A program made the translations under genes and the position numbers. Shown here piece by piece: positions 60,865-64,000 of a stretch of 64,000 bases of DNA (positions within the stretch are counted from its first letter, which is position 1; each line of letters starts with the position of its first letter). The DNA is from Pseudocalidococcus azoricus BACA0444 (GTDB taxonomy: Bacteria; Cyanobacteriota; Cyanobacteriia; Thermosynechococcales; Thermosynechococcaceae): assembly GCF_031729055.1 (NCBI RefSeq), contig NZ_JAVMIP010000008.1, positions 57,877 to 121,876 on the forward strand. The letters are read 5' to 3'. The notes under the pieces were generated by a model. It did not search any database, was not told where the DNA came from, and was given only the letters and a program-made list of their open reading frames with translations.

Positions 60865-61461
60865 TTAGGGTTGAGGGGAGGGATTCAAATTCAATGTCCG
60901 GCGATCCAGGCCAGGTTCTGTCCGGGTAGAAACGGGAATTGCCACTGGGGGGCGATCTAAGGTCAGCATTAAGTTAGCCGTATTTTCTAAGTCCAAGTTA
61001 TTTTGAGGTTCATAGAGATTACCGCTGGGAGTGGTTCTGATGGCGGTTGGAGTTAAATCGGCCGCTGCCGTTTCATTCAAAGGGATGGGAGATAGCAGGC
61101 CTGGAAAAACGCTGCTCAAGACTCCAACCAAAGCGGCTGCGGAAACTGCGCCAACCCCTGTCCAGGCTAAGAGGGTGCGGGGCCGATTTTGGGCTTTAGC
61201 GAGGACTTGATTGGCCAAGGTTTCCGCTGAAGTTGTCAGAGGACAAGGAGCCTGGTGCAAGCTCTGTTGTAGTTTCAGGAGCCGGTGGTAAAGATGCTGA
61301 TAATCCGGTTCTGTGGCTAACCAGGCCTCGACTTGGGCCCGTTGGGCGGGTGTGACCTCCCCATCCACGTAAGCACTGAGAAGTTCAAAGCGTTCCGCTT
61401 GGCTGCTGTCTGGGCTATTCGGCGGGGTGGATTTGGGGGAGAAGGGGTTTGGGCTGTCCAT
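60865..61461 (-). CDS. Anti-sigma factor (zf-HC2-type, membrane)
   Basis: 198 residues. The N-terminal domain RFELLSAYVDGEVTPAQRAQVEAWLATEPDYQHLYHRL is the anti-sigma helical domain (as in RsgI/zinc-less anti-sigma), followed by a membrane span (LLAWTGVGAVSAAALVGVLSSVFPG) and a periplasmic tail. The gene lies 39 bp downstream of the ECF sigma gene. By context it holds SigG inactive until a signal. The usual zinc ligands are not obvious. Confidence 0.82.
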   Translation of the reverse strand: MDSPNPFSPKSTPPNSPDSSQAERFELLSAYVDGEVTPAQRAQVEAWLATEPDYQHLYHRLLKLQQSLHQAPCPLTTSAETLANQVLAKAQNRPRTLLAWTGVGAVSAAALVGVLSSVFPGLLSPIPLNETAAADLTPTAIRTTPSGNLYEPQNNLDLENTANLMLTLDRPPVAIPVSTRTEPGLDRRTLNLNPSPQP

Positions 61462-61500
61462 AGGATTAGCAGGGGTAGGAATTAGTTAGCGGTAGGGGAA

Positions 61501-62217
61501 TTACAAGTTTTGGGCATCGAGATGGGGCTGGAGTTGGACCTGAAGACGGGCGCGGGCGCGGGCAATGCGAGATTTTACTGTTCCCAAGGATACCCCCGTA
61601 ATGGCGGCAATTTCTTCATAAGCCAGGCCGTCAATTTCCCGCAAAACAATGGTTGTCCGAAAGGACTCTGGCAGATCGGCAATGGCCTGGTGGAGTTGGG
61701 CGTAGAACTCATCCGTAGAAAGAACATCATCGGGACTGGGGTCTGCCGCCGCAATTTCCCAATTCATTTCCCCATCGGCGGTGGCTAAGGGGGCATCTAA
61801 GGACAAGGGGGCCTGGTGGCGTTTGCGCTTCCGCAGTTCATCATAGAAAAGATTGGTGGTAATGCGGCCCAGCCAACCGCGGAATTTATGGGGATCTTGC
61901 AGGCGTTTAATATTCCGATAAACCCGAATCCAAACCTCCTGCACCAAATCTGCTCGGTCATCCCAATCCGGCGCGAGGTGATAGAGAACCCGTTCCACGT
62001 GGGATTGGTGTCTTCGCAACAGTTCTGTAAAAGCAGCCCGATCCGGACTTAACCCGGCCTGGCAACGCAGGACTAAATCTGGATTTGCAAGTTTTGATAC
62101 CGGAACAGCCACCCCAGAACAGGTCTCCTCTGCGAACGAGCGAAGCTCTCCAGCGAGCGATCTTTGCTCTCCAACACCAGGCCAAGATAAGGAAATAGTA
62201 GAGGTCATGGCTGTCAT
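61501..62217 (-). CDS. sigG: ECF sigma factor, SigG-like (group 4)
   Basis: 238 residues. Region 2 (RHQSHVERVLYHLAPDWDDRADLVQEVWIRVYRNI...FRGWLGRITTNLFYDELRKRKR) and region 4 (LPESFRTTIVLREIDGLAYEEIAAITGVSLGTVKSRIARARARLQ) are clear. The N-terminal 60 residues are longer than usual and include a repeated segment (RSLAGELRSFAEE) encoded by a short DNA repeat. Start at ATG 62208 is possible. Upstream of its anti-sigma gene. Confidence 0.9.
   Translation of the reverse strand: MTAMTSTISLSWPGVGEQRSLAGELRSFAEETCSGVAVPVSKLANPDLVLRCQAGLSPDRAAFTELLRRHQSHVERVLYHLAPDWDDRADLVQEVWIRVYRNIKRLQDPHKFRGWLGRITTNLFYDELRKRKRHQAPLSLDAPLATADGEMNWEIAAADPSPDDVLSTDEFYAQLHQAIADLPESFRTTIVLREIDGLAYEEIAAITGVSLGTVKSRIARARARLQVQLQPHLDAQNL
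62131..62173. repeat. Short repeat inside sigG
   Basis: Two tandem units of about 20 bp (gagcgaagctctccagc and gagcgatctttgctctcc) that add RSLAGELRSFAEE-like residues to the sigma factor. A related copy lies at 46056-46077 in the SPOR gene, matching about 18 of 23 positions (TCTGCGA, CGAGC and GCTCT blocks shared). Confidence 0.5.
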
Positions 62218-62342
62218 TAGTCTAGAGTAGGGTCAATTTGTGCGGCCGGCCATCAGTCTGAAGGCGAGCTACTTATTCAGACAAGAAACAGCGATAATTG
62301 TTCCCAGGCCTAGGCCAGCATGAGCCAGTAGCCCTTAGTTCA

Positions 62343-63470
62343 TTAATGATGTTCATCCCCTCGGGCCTGGGCTAAGAGGGCAGTAATAATCTTTTCATTA
62401 GCTTTTGGAAAGGGGTAATCATTCAACTCGGCAACCGTCACCCAACGGACTTCCTCACAGGCTAGGGGTTGGGGGTCTCCTGATAGATACTGGCAGTGAT
62501 GCACAACTAAGGTGACTTTGAAATGGCTATAGGCATGATCCACCCGAATCAATTCATCTCCTACCACAATCTCGATACCAATTTCCTCTTGGATTTCCCG
62601 CTGGATACAGGCCGGAATTGTTTCATTGGGTTCAACTTTGCCCCCCGGAAATTCCCATAGCCCCCCTAGTAACCCATCTGCGGGCCGCCGATCAATTAGC
62701 ACCTGATTCTGACTGTTCCAAATCACTGCTACACCAATGATCTTGTGGGGAATGGGCTGACTCGGAGTTGTCATGGGAATATTCTTGACAAGGTTTTGCT
62801 GATGGGCCTGGCAATAGTTTAACCAAGGACAAGCCGGACATTGGGGATTTTTGGGTAGGCAGATCGTGGCCCCTAAATCCATCAAGGCCTGGTTAAACTC
62901 ACAGGGAGCTACTGGATCTAATAAATTACTGGACAGCTGCCAAAGGAGTTTGACCACTTTTTGGGGGGGCTGCTTCAGAGCATAGAGCCGCGCTAAAACC
63001 CGTTTGACATTGCCATCCAAAATGGGCTGGGGTTGATTAAAGGCGGCGCTGAGGATTCCCCCGGCCGTAGTTCGCCCAATCCCCGGTAAATCCATCACAG
63101 CCTCTAGACCTTGGGGAAACTGGCCGTCGTGTTCCGAGAGAATTTTCTGGGCAGCGGTGTGTAAATTACGAGCACGGGCGTAGTAGCCTAATCCTTGCCA
63201 GAGTTTGAGCACCTGTTGCTGACTGGCCTGGGCGAGCGTGGAGATATTTGGGAAAGCCTCTAACCAGCGGTGATAGTAGGGAATAACCGTTTGCACCTGG
63301 GTTTGCTGGAGCATGATTTCCGAAATCCAGATGGCATAGGGGTCTTGAGTTTGCCGCCATGGTAAATCTCGCCCACATTCGGCATACCAACCTAACAAGG
63401 CCTGGCGCAGTTGGGGAACTGGCAATGATGAAGAACTATAACGTCCCGCGCTATCTTGAACGGTTGCCAT
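62343..63470 (-). CDS. mutY: A/G-specific adenine glycosylase with C-terminal NUDIX domain
   Basis: 375 residues. Helix-hairpin-helix VMDLPGIGRTTAGGILSAAF with catalytic Asp in LDGNVKRVL, [4Fe-4S] ligands CLPKNPQCPACPWLNYC, then a MutT-like C-terminal domain (GLWEFPGGKVEPNETIPACIQREIQEEIGIEI) as in classical MutY. It removes A opposite 8-oxoG. Note that the NUDIX box GGKVEPNETIPACIQREIQEEIGI is nearly complete, so the module could retain hydrolase activity. Confidence 0.93.
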   Translation of the reverse strand: MATVQDSAGRYSSSSLPVPQLRQALLGWYAECGRDLPWRQTQDPYAIWISEIMLQQTQVQTVIPYYHRWLEAFPNISTLAQASQQQVLKLWQGLGYYARARNLHTAAQKILSEHDGQFPQGLEAVMDLPGIGRTTAGGILSAAFNQPQPILDGNVKRVLARLYALKQPPQKVVKLLWQLSSNLLDPVAPCEFNQALMDLGATICLPKNPQCPACPWLNYCQAHQQNLVKNIPMTTPSQPIPHKIIGVAVIWNSQNQVLIDRRPADGLLGGLWEFPGGKVEPNETIPACIQREIQEEIGIEIVVGDELIRVDHAYSHFKVTLVVHHCQYLSGDPQPLACEEVRWVTVAELNDYPFPKANEKIITALLAQARGDEHH

Positions 63471-63506
63471 CCACTAACCTGAACGTCCAGACCTGGCTAA
63501 GGACAT

Positions 63507-63821
63507 CTAAAGTTCATGGCTATTGGTTAAAGACTGTTCCATTTTGAGACGCTGTTCGGCTCCCCGCAGGAAATAACCACTCATGAGGGCGGTGGCTAAG
63601 AGTCGGCCAAGGTTTTCCCGATTGGTGGTGATGGTGACATCAAATTCCTGGGGGGGTAAATGACCGAGCAAACTCATAATGTGTTGATCCATCAGGGCCA
63701 TCACTTCCGGTGAACTGGGACGGGACATCCGAGCGACAGTCTCTTGATCCAGGCCTTGGAGATAGTCACTTAAGCTAGTTGGGGTCGCCGGGTCGGACAT
63801 GGAATTTAAGAATTGATCCAT
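63507..63821 (-). CDS. DUF760-family protein
   Basis: About 104 residues from ATG 63821. The pattern LSDYLQGLDQETVARMSRPSSPEVMALMDQHIMSLLGHLPPQEFDVTITTNRENLGRLLATALMSGYFLRGAEQRLKMEQ is that of DUF760, shared by cyanobacteria and plastids. Soluble, function unknown. 36 bp downstream of... on the same strand as mutY and upstream of it, so possibly co-transcribed. Confidence 0.83.
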   Translation of the reverse strand: MDQFLNSMSDPATPTSLSDYLQGLDQETVARMSRPSSPEVMALMDQHIMSLLGHLPPQEFDVTITTNRENLGRLLATALMSGYFLRGAEQRLKMEQSLTNSHEL

Positions 63822-64000
63822 AAGATAGCCATCCTTCTGCAATCTTAGCCCTAGTTTTGGCTTAACCCTACTTTAACAAGTGCAGACGCAGGGCCTGGGG
63901 GCATAAAACCATAGAAACTTTGACGGTTTTCCGATCCATAAATGTTTCCTACAGCAAATCAGAATATTCCTCTAATAGCGTTAACAGGTCTCGGAGTCGC

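Noticed and set aside
1-64000. CRISPR arrays, rRNA operons, tmRNA
   Set aside because: No regularly spaced repeats with unique spacers and no rRNA or tmRNA signatures were found on reading the window.

Overview
The window looks like the chromosome of a unicellular cyanobacterium. Evidence: a PsbP/CyanoP lipoprotein, a LabA-type NYN protein, several cyanobacteria-restricted families (DUF3082, DUF2103, DUF3146, DUF760, KGK), a deoxyhypusine-synthase-like SpeY, a SigG-type ECF sigma factor, and above all a DnaE alpha subunit ending in the N-half of the cyanobacterial split intein. The CAGGCC/GGCCTG word is scattered very densely and HIP1 (GCGATCGC) is rare. Together with gene content this suggests a Thermosynechococcus/Synechococcus PCC 6312-like lineage, but that assignment is inference.

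Region 1 (1-15195) is an integrated genetic element of about 15 kb. It is bounded by a perfect 25-bp direct repeat (111-135 and 15121-15145) that is the 3' end of a tRNA-Ala(CGC) gene. The tyrosine integrase gene (13862-14962) lies just inside the right end, with arm-type repeats (CCTTGCTTAAA) at both ends. From left to right the element carries: a colinear 'late' block of about 12 overlapping genes (333-8234) with no recognisable capsid, portal, terminase or tail gene, ending in a coiled-coil/membrane protein and an M15 peptidase (likely lysis pair); a leftward lysogeny operon (XRE repressor, KGK protein, two small membrane proteins); a rightward replication operon (ribbon-helix-helix protein, DUF3854/VirE-type primase-helicase); a row of small early genes separated by terminator-like hairpins; and integrase. 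A nearly perfect 34-bp inverted repeat (8249-8282 / 11774-11807) brackets the repressor-replication module. This element is the best candidate for an undescribed virus, phage satellite or related system.

Region 2 (15223-23641) holds ordinary chromosomal genes (PsbP, Usp, ThiO, ASCH), a cobalt/B12 operon (cobalamin riboswitch-cbiM-cbiN-cobW) and a decayed stretch between tRNA-Arg(TCT) and tRNA-Gly(GCC) with two IS1-type remnants, an oxidoreductase fragment and a dispersed 48-bp repeat.

Region 3 (23779-43221) contains a ClC channel, a type IV pilin-like protein, membrane metalloprotease relatives, an rRNA methyltransferase, an SbcC/SMC-like ATPase, a CPA1 antiporter, QueG, a Uma2 gene fused to a decayed TnpB, ScpA, CysQ, an M20 amidohydrolase, LabA-like, a cytochrome b6f assembly protein and an orphan polymorphic-toxin/immunity pair.

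Region 4 (43650-64000) contains argG, a SPOR protein, dapB, clpP, a DUF305 protein, a double-receiver GGDEF regulator, an ABC1/UbiB kinase, the two-intein dnaE-N, a TPR protein, speY, a sigG/anti-sigma pair, mutY and a DUF760 protein. Host genes are mostly monocistronic or in short operons.
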